From NCBI GenBank assembly GCA_002842095.1, contig PHCB01000010.1, forward strand, positions 46,506-110,505: a DNA stretch of 64,000 nucleotides, written 5' to 3'. How positions within the stretch are numbered: the first letter of the stretch is position 1; every line of letters begins with the position of its first letter. The notes below the pieces were generated by a model, which worked only from the letters and a program-made list of their open reading frames with translations, had not been told where the DNA came from and made no database searches. This document shows, in pieces, positions 25,985 to 34,700 of this stretch. This DNA is from a candidate division BRC1 bacterium HGW-BRC1-1 (lineage in GTDB: Bacteria; Sumerlaeota; Sumerlaeia; Sumerlaeales; Sumerlaeaceae). The position numbers and the translations under genes were made by a program.

Positions 25985-28926
25985 GGCTTCCGTGATTTTT
26001 TTGACGTCGTTTTCACAGCCTCTGGCTGCGATGTTGCCTCAATGCCTGAAACACCAAACAGCATGACCGCCGGCCCCTGGTTCGACGAGACAATTTCGAT
26101 GCTCTCGATAACCTTCGCCGGGCGCGGGTTGCGCCACAGGCAGGTGTGCAGGTGGAACGGTTTGTCGCCGCGACCCTCTGCACCGGGGCTGGTCCAGCTT
26201 CGTTGCGTGGTCACCAGACTGGTGTTATCCTCCAGCGGGAAAATCGTCTCGCCCAGTTTCCAGGTGATGGATTCCGTGGTGTCGTCGGCGAAATGCACGG
26301 TGGCCGTTCCCAGCGTGGCTATGGGCGGCGCCGGTTGCGTGGCCGCCACCAGAAGCGCCAGCATCCCGGCCTTCTTTCCCACGGCTATTTCTGCCCGCGC
26401 GGGCCATTGGGTGCCCTGCGGATTAAATCCTCCCGCCATCAACAGACACTTCGGATGCCCCGCCTCGCCGGCTACATCGAAAAGAATGCGCCCCATGCGA
26501 ACCTGCCCCACGGGCAGCTTGCCGGGCGTTGCGCCGCCATCGTAACCCAACCAGCGGGCATTGGCATCGTTACCCACATCAAATTTCGCCACATCGCCAA
26601 GTCCCAACGTCCAGCCCTGCGCGCCGCGCTGCGGCAGGTCGTTGCGCATCCAGATGCGCGTGAATTCCTCGGCGTAATCAAACGGGACCTCATCGGCTGA
26701 ATTGTAACCACCGGTCCACGCGGCCTCGGCCGCCAGCAGATACGCGGTGAATTGCTTCTGCGCCGCAAGAAACGCCGGCTCGTCGGTCTGATAACCAGCC
26801 CACGTGGTTTGCAGAAGCCCCATCGCCTTGCCTTGCGTCGTGGTGCCATCCGCCCCCGCAGCGCGTGCGTTGGCAGCCGCTTTGGCGATCGTCACCACAT
26901 TGGCCGGCTGCGACCACGGTGCCACAATCGTGTCGAGCCCCTCGTTCAACCACACCGGCAGGCTGATGTATTTCTCCGGCTTCACCGGAACATAGTGCCA
27001 GTCGTACACCAACACGTCATCGGGCAAATTGCCGCGCCGCGCCTTGCTCTCCGAGGTATTCAGCGCCGACGCCGCACTGCTGGCCTCGCTCGGAGCGAGG
27101 AACATGTCGCTCCACACCGCCGTCCGAATGCCGCGCTTGGTCATGAAATCGTGCCAATGCAGAATGTCGCGCCGCATCCATTCCGTCGTGGTTTGCTTAC
27201 GGGCCTCGTCGCTTTCGGGGAAGCCATACTGGTCAATCTCGTCCTTGCCTACATGAAATATCCGGGGTTTGAAAAGTTCGATGGCTTCCGCATAAATGTC
27301 CTCCACCAGCCGATAAACTTCCGGCTTTGTCGGATTGAACGTGCGTGGCTTCTCGGGATTATCCGCCAGATCGAGGTGATGCCCATTTTGATAAATCCAG
27401 TGCGAATGGCCGAAACTGTTGATGATGGGCGTAACCTCAATCCCCTGCGCCCTGGCCTCCGCCAAAACCTGCCGGGCGTCATCCTGCGACATCGCGTATG
27501 TCGGATGGGCCAACTCCGGGTGCGATTTCCACAAGAGATACTCGCATTGGTACAGCAACTGGTTGATCTTCAGCGGACCCAGAATGGTGCTCAGCAGCCG
27601 CTTCTGGAATGCAACGCCGTCTTTCGCGATGTAGAAATGAACGCCGCGATAACCCAACACCGGCCAATCTTCGACCTCGGCCCTGCGCACACCCACGGTT
27701 TTCCCGTCCTCCGACACACGCATCAATTGCATCAGGGTTTGCACGGCGTTGTGAAGTCCCTCGGTGGTGGCCGCCTCGGCCCGCGCCAGCTTCTCCTGCA
27801 CCGTGATCTGGTATCCCTCCGGAGGCAGTTCCAGATACGGGCGGAATAACACCGCAACCCCCGTGGGAGGCATCATCCGGTCGTAAGCCTTGCTCAGCTT
27901 GACCTCCGCCGAAACGCCGAACTCCTCCTGTGCCCGCTTCGCCCAAAACTTCGCAGCAGCCTCGGCCTCGGGCAGGTTCACCCACACGGTCAACGGCGTG
28001 GACAGAGGCATGGTCCCCTCGCCCCAGGTAATCTTCTTCGGGGTGGGAATCACCCGGTCCACCGGCTCCTCCACCCCCAATAATTCTTTCGATTCTTTCA
28101 CCCCCGCATCAGCTTTTACAACACCCCTGGCCTGCGAAAGCCGCTCGCCAAAGTCGAAGGTCACCGTAGCCGTAATGCGTTCGTCCTTCTTCATCGGAGT
28201 TCGCAACGCGCCCATATAATAGACCGATTGGTTATCGGCCCATCGATTGAGTCGATAGTCCAGCAGACTCACATTAACCTTTCCATCCACTGCCACCGAG
28301 AAAGAGGTGCCGCGTCCGTCCACCTTCAGTTCGCGCAGGTTACGAAACAGCTTTGATCCCTCCAGATCATCCGTCCAGGGCATAGCCGGCAGAACGCCCG
28401 TGCTTGTGCCCGCGTCGGTCCTGGCCGTGAAGGGTCGTCCCGCCATCCATCCTCCCAGCGGCGCTGCCATCTGAAACTCGTATTCGCCCCCGTCGGCATT
28501 TTTCATGGTCATCTCCGTCGCCATGCGCAGGCGCCGCCCCTCCTCCAGCGTCAACACCATCGTGGCAGAAAACCGGCCCTCGGGGTCCGTCAGATCCAGC
28601 GTCGCCGTACACGGCCCGTCTTCCGATGCTCCCGCGCTACGCTCAAACTTGCTGCGGGAAATCATTCGATAATCCGATCGCGCATAATACAGCGTACCCT
28701 TCCAACCCGGATTCACCGCCACCAACGATGACTGATAAGAAAAGGGCACCCCATCCACATTAATGGAAAGGAACTGATCACCGCCCACGATCACCGAGAT
28801 GCCATCGTTGCGCAACACCTCGCGTTGCGTTGGCGAGGCGACGGGAGCCGCGCCCGCGGCCTGGGGGACAACAGGCAGTAAAAGAAGTGCCGCAAATCGG
28901 ATTAGGTTGAAACGGAGGCTTTTCAT
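25981..28926 (-). CDS. Secreted GH20-like beta-N-acetylhexosaminidase
   Basis: The 981-residue protein has a signal peptide (about 1-27), an N-terminal beta-sandwich of ~260 residues, a GH20b-type domain (about 290-405), a GH20-like TIM barrel (about 415-760) and a C-terminal beta domain (about 800-970). The catalytic segment is HVGKDEI (558-564): D562-E563 match the Asp-Glu pair that drives substrate-assisted cleavage of terminal GlcNAc/GalNAc. The usual HxGGDE has Lys in place of the second Gly, so the substrate may differ. NSFGHSHW (about 503-510) matches another conserved GH20 barrel strand. It is divergent from a sugar ABC transporter and coupled to an alpha/alpha-toroid gene. Chitin or glycoprotein glycan use is likely but not proven. 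Confidence 0.82.
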   Translation of the reverse strand: MKSLRFNLIRFAALLLLPVVPQAAGAAPVASPTQREVLRNDGISVIVGGDQFLSINVDGVPFSYQSSLVAVNPGWKGTLYYARSDYRMISRSKFERSAGASEDGPCTATLDLTDPEGRFSATMVLTLEEGRRLRMATEMTMKNADGGEYEFQMAAPLGGWMAGRPFTARTDAGTSTGVLPAMPWTDDLEGSKLFRNLRELKVDGRGTSFSVAVDGKVNVSLLDYRLNRWADNQSVYYMGALRTPMKKDERITATVTFDFGERLSQARGVVKADAGVKESKELLGVEEPVDRVIPTPKKITWGEGTMPLSTPLTVWVNLPEAEAAAKFWAKRAQEEFGVSAEVKLSKAYDRMMPPTGVAVLFRPYLELPPEGYQITVQEKLARAEAATTEGLHNAVQTLMQLMRVSEDGKTVGVRRAEVEDWPVLGYRGVHFYIAKDGVAFQKRLLSTILGPLKINQLLYQCEYLLWKSHPELAHPTYAMSQDDARQVLAEARAQGIEVTPIINSFGHSHWIYQNGHHLDLADNPEKPRTFNPTKPEVYRLVEDIYAEAIELFKPRIFHVGKDEIDQYGFPESDEARKQTTTEWMRRDILHWHDFMTKRGIRTAVWSDMFLAPSEASSAASALNTSESKARRGNLPDDVLVYDWHYVPVKPEKYISLPVWLNEGLDTIVAPWSQPANVVTIAKAAANARAAGADGTTTQGKAMGLLQTTWAGYQTDEPAFLAAQKQFTAYLLAAEAAWTGGYNSADEVPFDYAEEFTRIWMRNDLPQRGAQGWTLGLGDVAKFDVGNDANARWLGYDGGATPGKLPVGQVRMGRILFDVAGEAGHPKCLLMAGGFNPQGTQWPARAEIAVGKKAGMLALLVAATQPAPPIATLGTATVHFADDTTESITWKLGETIFPLEDNTSLVTTQRSWTSPGAEGRGDKPFHLHTCLWRNPRPAKVIESIEIVSSNQGPAVMLFGVSGIEATSQPEAVKTTSKKSRKP

Positions 28927-29084
28927 GGGGATAGAATCTGTGGTTACCCGGCTTCGAAATACAAGGCAAAATTTAACACCGTAACAATTAACACGTCAGA
29001 AGCAAAACAATCCATCAATTTAGTTGACGCCAATGTCATCTTGCCGAAATCCTGAACACTCAATTATTATAAGGGGATAGTTTT

Positions 29085-31370
29085 TTGGCCCAACACCCTA
29101 TTCGTATTTTGTCATGCTTCCTCGTGTTGCTCTGTGCTTCTTTTGCCCATGCGGAGCGGACGCCCATACGTTATCTGACCTTTGAAACGTCGTACCAACA
29201 GGTTGATCTTCTGCGAAAAATGATCGCGGAATTCGAGCGTCAGAACCCCGATATCAAGGTCAACCTCGAGGCGACACCCGACGCCACCCGCATCTTTATG
29301 ACCGACGCGGCGGCCGGCACACCCCCCGATGTCATGTATATCGGGCCGGAGAATCTGGGCCAGCTCGTGGAGAAGCGCATCGTCCAGCCGCTGGATCCCC
29401 TCGTGGCCCGCGACAATGTCGACATGAGCATTTATTATCCCCAAACCGTGGAAGCCCTCAACTTCGATGGTTCCCTTTATGCCATGCCCATCCATTACTC
29501 CACGGACAATATCTTCTATAACAAAGACCTGTTCGACCGCGCCGGCGTGCCTTACCCCGATGAAACCTGGGACTGGGAAACCTACCGTGACGCCGCCACC
29601 ACCCTTACCGAGAAGCTCAATAGCCCGGGCCGCAAGGACATCTACGGCTGCCTGACCGTTGACCAACTCCTCATGCTGGCATCCTACGGCGTGCAGGTTT
29701 GGGACCAGGAAACCTCCAGCATAACAGTCAACACCCCCGCCGCCGTGGCCGCTCTCAAATACACCACCGACCTCATGGGCAAGCAGGCCCCCTCCACGGC
29801 GCAGGCCATGGACACCAATGACATGCAACTCTTCATGAACTCAAAAGTGGCCATGTACATCGGCCGCACCTGGCAACTGCCACGCTTCATGGAGACCATG
29901 GGTGACATCCGCTGGGACGTGGCACCGGTGCCCATTGGCCCCGCAGGTCGCGCTTGCATTTTCGCGGTGGGCGGCAATTGCATCGCCAAGGCATCCAAAC
30001 ACCCCGAAGAAGCCTGGCGTTTCGCGAAATTCTACACATCCGTGGAAGGCCAGAAGTTCATGGGTCTGCAAAAAAACTGCGTTCCTGCCATCAAGGAACT
30101 CTCCACCGACCCCACCTATTTCCTCTCCGCCCCACCAGACAACATCGGCATGTATCTCAAGGCTGTTGAGTACGCAAAAATCCCCTTCCCAAACCGAAGC
30201 TGGCAGAACGAATTCCAGCGCAACGTCTGGTTTCCAAACCTCGCACTAATCAAACTTGGTCGCCTCTCCATCGAACAGGCCCTGAAGAATATCGATAAAG
30301 ACGGCAATGAACTGATCGTCGCCTATAGGGCTGATCAGGCGCAATTCGCCATGATCGACGAGGGCACCGACAGCACGGTGTTCATTCTGCGCCTGATGTA
30401 TGTCCTCATGGCCCTGGGTCTGGTCACCATTCTGGTGGTGGCGCGCTCCAACCGCCGCTACTGGGAGGGCTATGCGTTTGTCGGCGTCTGGATTATTGGA
30501 TTCATTGCCTTCATGCTGGGTCCCGTCATCGCTTCGCTCTATCTCAGCTTCTGCCGTTACGACCTGCTCACACCACCCCGCTGGGTGGGTATGGCGAACT
30601 TCATTGAATTAATGAGCGATGAGATTTTTCTCCGCTCACTCATTAACACCATCTACTTCGCCGCCGTTCAGGTGCCGCTCAGCCTCGGCTTCGCGCTGCT
30701 GCTGGCCGTCATGCTCAACAACAAGCTGAAGGGCATCTACACCTTCCGGGCTATCTATTACCTGCCGGCCCTTACCTCGGGTGTAGCCATCGCCCTGCTC
30801 TGGCGCTGGATTTTCAACCCCGAGTTGGGCCTGTTCAATTCCATTCTGCGCTTCTTTCAGGTCGATCGCCTTCTGGCCGTTTTCGGAGTCGGCATGCCTG
30901 AATGGCTGGTCAGTCCAACCTGGGCAATGCCTTCCATCATCATCATGAGCATCTGGGGAGGCATGGGTGCTTCCATGCTCATTTACCTCGCCGGACTGCA
31001 AGGCATCCCCGACCAACTCTACGAGGCCGCCGACATCGACGGTGCCAGCAAATGGCAGAAGTTCCGCAACGTCACCATCCCGATGCTCTCCCCGTCCATC
31101 TTCTTCAATCTCATCATGGCCGTCATCGGCTCGTTCCAGGTTTTCACGACCGTCTTCGTCATGACGAGCAATACTGCGGCCTCCCAGGAGCCCGGCGGCC
31201 CCGCCAACTCCACCATGGTCTACGTGCTTTACCTCTACATGAAGGGCTTCCGCGACTTGTACATGGGCAAGGCCTGCGCCATGGCGTGGATTCTCTTCGT
31301 TATCATTCTCGCACTCACCCTCCTCAATACTCACTTCTCCAAGAAGTGGGTCCACTACGATCAGGTTTAA
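29085..31370 (+). CDS. Fused sugar ABC transporter: family 1 substrate-binding protein + MalF-type permease
   Basis: One 761-residue chain joins two proteins usually encoded apart. Residues 1-23 form a signal peptide; 27-425 form a family 1 solute-binding protein (DLLRKMIAEFERQNPDIKVN, PPDVMYIGP). A membrane helix (430-453) then re-enters the cytoplasm, and 455-761 form a MalF/UgpA permease with TM helices and the EAA loop EAADIDGASKWQKF (about 645), where the ATPase docks. The start is a TTG at 29085, preceded by AAGGGGA. No ATG occurs before residue 46, inside the binding domain, and the signal peptide needs the TTG. The second permease follows 17 bp later. No ATPase gene is present, so a shared MsiK-like ATPase elsewhere is expected. 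Confidence 0.88.
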   Translation: MAQHPIRILSCFLVLLCASFAHAERTPIRYLTFETSYQQVDLLRKMIAEFERQNPDIKVNLEATPDATRIFMTDAAAGTPPDVMYIGPENLGQLVEKRIVQPLDPLVARDNVDMSIYYPQTVEALNFDGSLYAMPIHYSTDNIFYNKDLFDRAGVPYPDETWDWETYRDAATTLTEKLNSPGRKDIYGCLTVDQLLMLASYGVQVWDQETSSITVNTPAAVAALKYTTDLMGKQAPSTAQAMDTNDMQLFMNSKVAMYIGRTWQLPRFMETMGDIRWDVAPVPIGPAGRACIFAVGGNCIAKASKHPEEAWRFAKFYTSVEGQKFMGLQKNCVPAIKELSTDPTYFLSAPPDNIGMYLKAVEYAKIPFPNRSWQNEFQRNVWFPNLALIKLGRLSIEQALKNIDKDGNELIVAYRADQAQFAMIDEGTDSTVFILRLMYVLMALGLVTILVVARSNRRYWEGYAFVGVWIIGFIAFMLGPVIASLYLSFCRYDLLTPPRWVGMANFIELMSDEIFLRSLINTIYFAAVQVPLSLGFALLLAVMLNNKLKGIYTFRAIYYLPALTSGVAIALLWRWIFNPELGLFNSILRFFQVDRLLAVFGVGMPEWLVSPTWAMPSIIIMSIWGGMGASMLIYLAGLQGIPDQLYEAADIDGASKWQKFRNVTIPMLSPSIFFNLIMAVIGSFQVFTTVFVMTSNTAASQEPGGPANSTMVYVLYLYMKGFRDLYMGKACAMAWILFVIILALTLLNTHFSKKWVHYDQV

Positions 31371-31387
31371 GAAGGAACCCCCTCGAT

Positions 31388-32212
31388 ATGCAGAAGATCC
31401 TTTATAACACCGCCCTCTACATCCTCCTGCTCATTGGCGCCGTGATCTTTGCGCTGCCCTTCCTGTGGATGCTGCGCACGGCCCTCATGGAACCCGCCCA
31501 GGTGCAGAAGGTCCCCCTCATCTGGATACCCAACCCCATCCGCTGGAGCAACTTCGGCGAGGCGCTGACCTTCATGGATTTCCCCCGACTGCTTCGCAAC
31601 ACTCTCATCATTTCAGGCATGGCCATTCTCGGCCAGGTGATGTCGTGCTCCATTGTCGCTTTCGGTTTTGCCCGGCTGCGTTTCCCGGGCCGCGAGTTCC
31701 TCTTCATGCTGCTGCTGAGCACCATGATGCTCCCCATGATGGTGACCGAGATTCCCAGGTTCATCCTTTTCCGCCACTTCGGCTGGATCGACACCTTCTA
31801 TCCGCTCATCGTCCCGGCGTTCTTCGGCGCGCCCTTCTTCGTCTTTCTCCTGCGGCAGTTTTTTAAGACGATCCCCATGTCGCTGGACGAAGCCGCCCGC
31901 ATCGACGGGTGCAGTTCCTTCCGCCTTTACGCGCAGATCATGCTGCCGCTCAGCAAGCCGGTCCTCGCCACGGTCGTCATCTTCAGCTTCATCTGGAGCT
32001 GGAACGACTTCTGGGGTCCGCTGGTTTACCTGCGCTCCGCCGAGAACAAAACCCTCTCGCTGGGCCTGCAGGTCTTTCAGGGCGTCTATCAGACCGATTA
32101 CCACTACCTCATGGCCGCGAGCCTCGTGGTGTTGCTGCCGATCCTCGTGACGTACGTCGTAGCCCAGCGCTACTTCGTGCAGGGCATCGTCATGTCGGGC
32201 ATGAAGGGCTGA
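31388..32212 (+). CDS. Sugar ABC transporter permease (MalG/UgpE-type)
   Basis: This is the second inner-membrane subunit of the CUT1-type sugar importer, 274 residues with six predicted helices. It has the EAA motif EAARIDGCSSFRLYAQIMLPL (ATPase contact) and the family ending YFVQGIVMSGMKG. The ATG at 31388 has an AGAAGGA ribosome-binding site, 17 bp after the fused binding protein/permease. The open frame extends upstream only inside that gene. The pair should import an oligosaccharide released by the divergent GH20-like enzyme. Confidence 0.93.
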   Translation: MQKILYNTALYILLLIGAVIFALPFLWMLRTALMEPAQVQKVPLIWIPNPIRWSNFGEALTFMDFPRLLRNTLIISGMAILGQVMSCSIVAFGFARLRFPGREFLFMLLLSTMMLPMMVTEIPRFILFRHFGWIDTFYPLIVPAFFGAPFFVFLLRQFFKTIPMSLDEAARIDGCSSFRLYAQIMLPLSKPVLATVVIFSFIWSWNDFWGPLVYLRSAENKTLSLGLQVFQGVYQTDYHYLMAASLVVLLPILVTYVVAQRYFVQGIVMSGMKG

Positions 32213-32215
32213 CGC

Positions 32216-32830
32216 TCAGCGCGCTGCGCTCTCCGATTTCAACTGCGTGCGCACGATATCGCCATCGCTCACCGTGCCGTTGCTTGAGTCGTACACGAGG
32301 TTCTTGAACTTCGTGTCGGCCCCGCGATCCTGATCGGGCCCGCAGGCAATCATGCGCCACAACCCGGTCTTCGCCAGAAGGTCCTCCTGCACAGCGGGCG
32401 GAGGTGCGCCGGGCAGCGAGAAGTGGTGGCGCATGTTCATGTAATTTAAATAGCGCACGTAAGGTTCCACGCCCGGAAGCGTATTCGCAAACGGATCGCT
32501 CGGGCGTGACGTGAAGTACGCCACGGGCGTCGTGAAGTGCGTGCAGATGAACTCGTTCTGGTCGGGCACCATCATCCCACCCACGCCCGCACAGACTTCC
32601 TCCACCGCGCCGCTCTGCGTCACGCGACCATACAGTGGGTAGTGGTTGTAATCCACCATGTAGCTCTCAACCCCCGTAGCCATGGACCGCATATCCGCCT
32701 TGCAACGCGCCACCTTCGAACGCACCTGCGCCTCCAGAAAATTCGGCACCGCAATGGCCGCAAGGATGGCGATAATCGCCACCACAATGAGCAACTCGAT
32801 AAGCGTAAAGCCTCTATGATCAAATAACAT
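32216..32830 (-). CDS. Type II secretion-type pseudopilin (second copy of FLEAQVRSK family)
   Basis: This 204-residue protein opens with MLFDHRGFTLIELLIVVAII, a consensus prepilin cleavage/methylation site and hydrophobic helix, then AVPNFLEAQVRSKVARCKADMRS. The globular part has YHYP-like VDYNHYPLYGRV and ends GTVSDGDIVRTQL, closely parallel to the pseudopilin at 22.9 kb. The gene converges on the MalG-type permease with only 3 bp between stop codons, so there is no room for an intrinsic terminator. The Asn/Tyr-rich C-terminal domains are typical of the expanded DUF1559-like or related pilin paralogues. Confidence 0.9.
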   Translation of the reverse strand: MLFDHRGFTLIELLIVVAIIAILAAIAVPNFLEAQVRSKVARCKADMRSMATGVESYMVDYNHYPLYGRVTQSGAVEEVCAGVGGMMVPDQNEFICTHFTTPVAYFTSRPSDPFANTLPGVEPYVRYLNYMNMRHHFSLPGAPPPAVQEDLLAKTGLWRMIACGPDQDRGADTKFKNLVYDSSNGTVSDGDIVRTQLKSESAAR

Positions 32831-32954
32831 GGCGTCAAACTTTCACACGATTTTAGAATTCGTATGACAACCGCCGAATCCAGGTCAGCCAGTCAAACAA
32901 AAACCCCCGGTTTCCCCTCCACTCTTCCCATCCTTCCCAATCCCCCGACCACCC

Positions 32955-33377
32955 TCAGTACAAATTCTTCCCCTCAGTCGTAAACACCACCTTGCCGTGC
33001 TTCACCCCCTTCATGGCGGTCATTTCGCCGGCGAGATGGCGCACCTCGTGAATCCGTCCGCGCAAGATAACGACCTCGAGACAATTGTCGTTGTCGAGGT
33101 GCACGTGCGTGGCCGACACCACAACGCCATGATGATGATGCTGGATGTGCCCCAAACGCTCCGCCACGTTGCCCCCATGGTGGTCATATACCAGGGTCAC
33201 CGTGGCTGCCACCTTACCCGTGTCGTTGTCCCATTGCTCTTCGACCAGCGCGCTGCGAATCAGATCGCGCACGGCCTCGGACCGGTTGGCATAACCCTTG
33301 GCCGCGATCATTCGGTCGAACTCCTCAAGCAGCCGCTCATCCATCGACACCGTGTAACGCGCCAACTGTTCTTTCAT
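32955..33377 (-). CDS. nikR: Nickel-responsive transcriptional regulator NikR
   Basis: The 140-residue protein has an N-terminal ribbon-helix-helix DNA-binding domain (LARYTVSMDERLLEEFDRMIAAKGYANRSEAVRDLIR, about 5-42). A C-terminal ACT-like nickel domain contains HHHHGVVVSATHVHLDNDNCLEVV (about 79-102), which carries the His...His-x-His...Cys set of the square-planar nickel site. A strong AGGAG ribosome-binding site precedes ATG 33377. No nickel transporter or NiFe enzyme gene is in the window. The nearest same-strand gene encodes a secreted cysteine-repeat protein, and a GTCCAT array lies between them. I found no clear NikR operator (GTATGA-N16-TCATAC). Confidence 0.93.
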   Translation of the reverse strand: MKEQLARYTVSMDERLLEEFDRMIAAKGYANRSEAVRDLIRSALVEEQWDNDTGKVAATVTLVYDHHGGNVAERLGHIQHHHHGVVVSATHVHLDNDNCLEVVILRGRIHEVRHLAGEMTAMKGVKHGKVVFTTEGKNLY

Positions 33378-33451
33378 GAAAGCATCTCCTGAACCAGTGG
33401 AGTCATCGTTGCCTCAGAGCCACCAAAAGCAAGCCACGAGTTACGCCCCCG

Positions 33452-33496
33452 GTCCATGGTGTCCATCTCGTCCATAAAGTCCATTTCGTCCATATG
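33452..33496. repeat. Five-unit GTCCAT-NNN array upstream of nikR
   Basis: Units at 33452, 33461, 33470, 33479 and 33488 read GTCCAT plus GGT, CTC, AAA, TTC and ATG, in perfect 9-bp register. No facing arm is present. The array lies 75 bp upstream of the nikR start and just beyond the terminator of the cysteine-repeat gene, so it could be part of the nikR promoter region or leader. Confidence 0.75.
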
Positions 33497-33509
33497 ACCC
33501 ACACACAAA

Positions 33510-33544
33510 GAAAAAGCCCCGGACACCAATCTGGCATCCGGGGC
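33510..33544 (-). terminator. Rho-independent terminator of the cysteine-repeat gene
   Basis: On the minus strand GCCCCGGA and TCCGGGGC form a perfect 8-bp stem around a 13-nt loop and are followed by CTTTTTCTTTG. It lies 29 bp after the stop codon at 33573. This separates the cysteine-repeat gene from nikR. Confidence 0.85.
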
Positions 33545-33572
33545 AGACTTCTTGGGTTAACCGCTACCGCTA

Positions 33573-34040
33573 TTAGTTCGCTGCGGTACCACTCGAGGGC
33601 TTGTCGCCGCACTTGGCCGCCGGGCAATCGCCCTTGGCTGCCTTGTCGCCGCACTTGGCCGCTGAGCAATCGCCCTTGGCTGCTGTGTCGCCACCAGCTG
33701 CTGCCGCTGCATTCTGCGCACCACCGGCCTTTTCACCGCACTTTGCTGCAGAACAATCGCTCTTGGCTGCTGTGTCACCACCAGCTGCAGGAGCCGCGCT
33801 CTGAGCACCACCGGCCTTCACTGCGGCCTTGTCGGGGCAGCACGACGCCTTCGCGCCACCTGCCGCTGCTTCCGTCGCCTGGGCGCCACCGCCCACGATC
33901 ACTGCCGTGGAGGTTGTTTCCTTCTTGCCGCCACAACAGCCGGAACCAGCCAGCGATGCTGCCGGGCTGATCATCAGGCCACCGGCTACGATGGCTGCTG
34001 CTGCGATGCGCAGGGCGATGCGTGTGTTGAGAATGTTCAT
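33573..34040 (-). CDS. Small secreted cysteine-pair repeat protein, possible metal binder
   Basis: The 155-residue protein has a signal peptide (about 1-32, cut near SLAGSG) and then a low-complexity Ala/Gly/Lys region with ten Cys. They occur as GSGCCGG, ASCCPD and three copies of a DC-[SP]-AAKCG-[ED]-K unit separated by AAKG or a longer GGAQNAAAAAGGDTAAK spacer. The DNA of these units is itself nearly repeated (33590-33790). Start 34040 is supported by AAGGAG nine bases upstream; an upstream TTG at 34064 would lie ahead of that site. The spacing recalls low-complexity metal-buffering peptides (bufferin/HvfA-like), but the exact family is not recognised. It precedes nikR, which makes a nickel or copper role worth testing. 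Confidence 0.75.
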   Translation of the reverse strand: MNILNTRIALRIAAAAIVAGGLMISPAASLAGSGCCGGKKETTSTAVIVGGGAQATEAAAGGAKASCCPDKAAVKAGGAQSAAPAAGGDTAAKSDCSAAKCGEKAGGAQNAAAAAGGDTAAKGDCSAAKCGDKAAKGDCPAAKCGDKPSSGTAAN

Positions 34041-34177
34041 GGTTTCAAACTCCTTAATTATCAAATCCGTTGGGGTTGAAAATCACGCCTTCAACTCCCG
34101 TGAGAATAGAAACAAAACCGAATTAGTCCTTGTTCGCAAAAAACGACATCCACCGACCGATTTCAAAAATCGGACCA

Positions 34178-34606
34178 TCATTTTTTCTCGCCGCTGACAT
34201 GCACCACCATGTTCCGCGTGTGGGGTCGCACCCGGTGCTCGACCAGATAAATCCCCTGCCAGGTGCCCAACGCCAGCCGCCCCTGCGCCACCGGCACAGT
34301 TACCTGCACACCCGTAAGCAGTGCTCGCAGGTGGGCCGCCATGTCGTCGGGGCCCTCGTCGTCGTGCACGTAACGCGGGTCGCCATCGGGCGCCATGCGC
34401 TCCAGCCACGCCAGCAGGTCGGTCTGAACGCCCGGGTCGGCATTCTCTTGAATGAGAAGCCCTGCCGAGGTATGGCGGCAGAACACCACACACAAGCCGG
34501 TCATCACGCCCGACTCTGCAACCACGTCGGCAACGTCGCGGGTGATTTCCGTCATCCCCCGCCCCGAAGTGCGAACGGTTATTTCACGTTGGTACTGAAC
34601 CATCAT
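34178..34606 (-). CDS. YjbQ family protein (UPF0047, secondary thiamine-phosphate synthase-like)
   Basis: This 142-residue protein matches the YjbQ/UPF0047 family along its full length, with HTSAGLLIQENADPGVQTDL (about 45-64), the DDEGPDDMAAHLRALL helix (about 81-96) and LGTWQGIYLVEHR (about 112-124). The conserved His and Asp residues line a putative active site. Some members have weak thiamine-phosphate synthase activity in vitro, but the biological role is unsettled. A GGAGGA ribosome-binding site nine bases upstream favours the first of two adjacent ATG codons (34606). Confidence 0.9.
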   Translation of the reverse strand: MMVQYQREITVRTSGRGMTEITRDVADVVAESGVMTGLCVVFCRHTSAGLLIQENADPGVQTDLLAWLERMAPDGDPRYVHDDEGPDDMAAHLRALLTGVQVTVPVAQGRLALGTWQGIYLVEHRVRPHTRNMVVHVSGEKK

Positions 34607-34700
34607 CGATCCAAATCCTCCCTGAGCATCTTTTTCAGGATCGCTTTGAATCTTGCTAAAAACCTGCGGATTGAATAGTTTGAGACTGGTAAAGACGTTT

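Noticed and set aside
28927..29084. Catabolite or LacI-type operator between the GH20 gene and the transporter
   Set aside because: No dyad better than 6+6 was found in the AT-rich gap.
29041..29085. Promoter TTGCCG-18-TATTAT for the fused sugar transporter
   Set aside because: The start of transcription would fall at about 29077, within the ribosome-binding site, leaving almost no leader.
33573..34040. Bacteriocin precursor or lantibiotic
   Set aside because: A Sec signal peptide, lack of modification genes and regular Cys spacing fit a metal-buffering or structural protein better.
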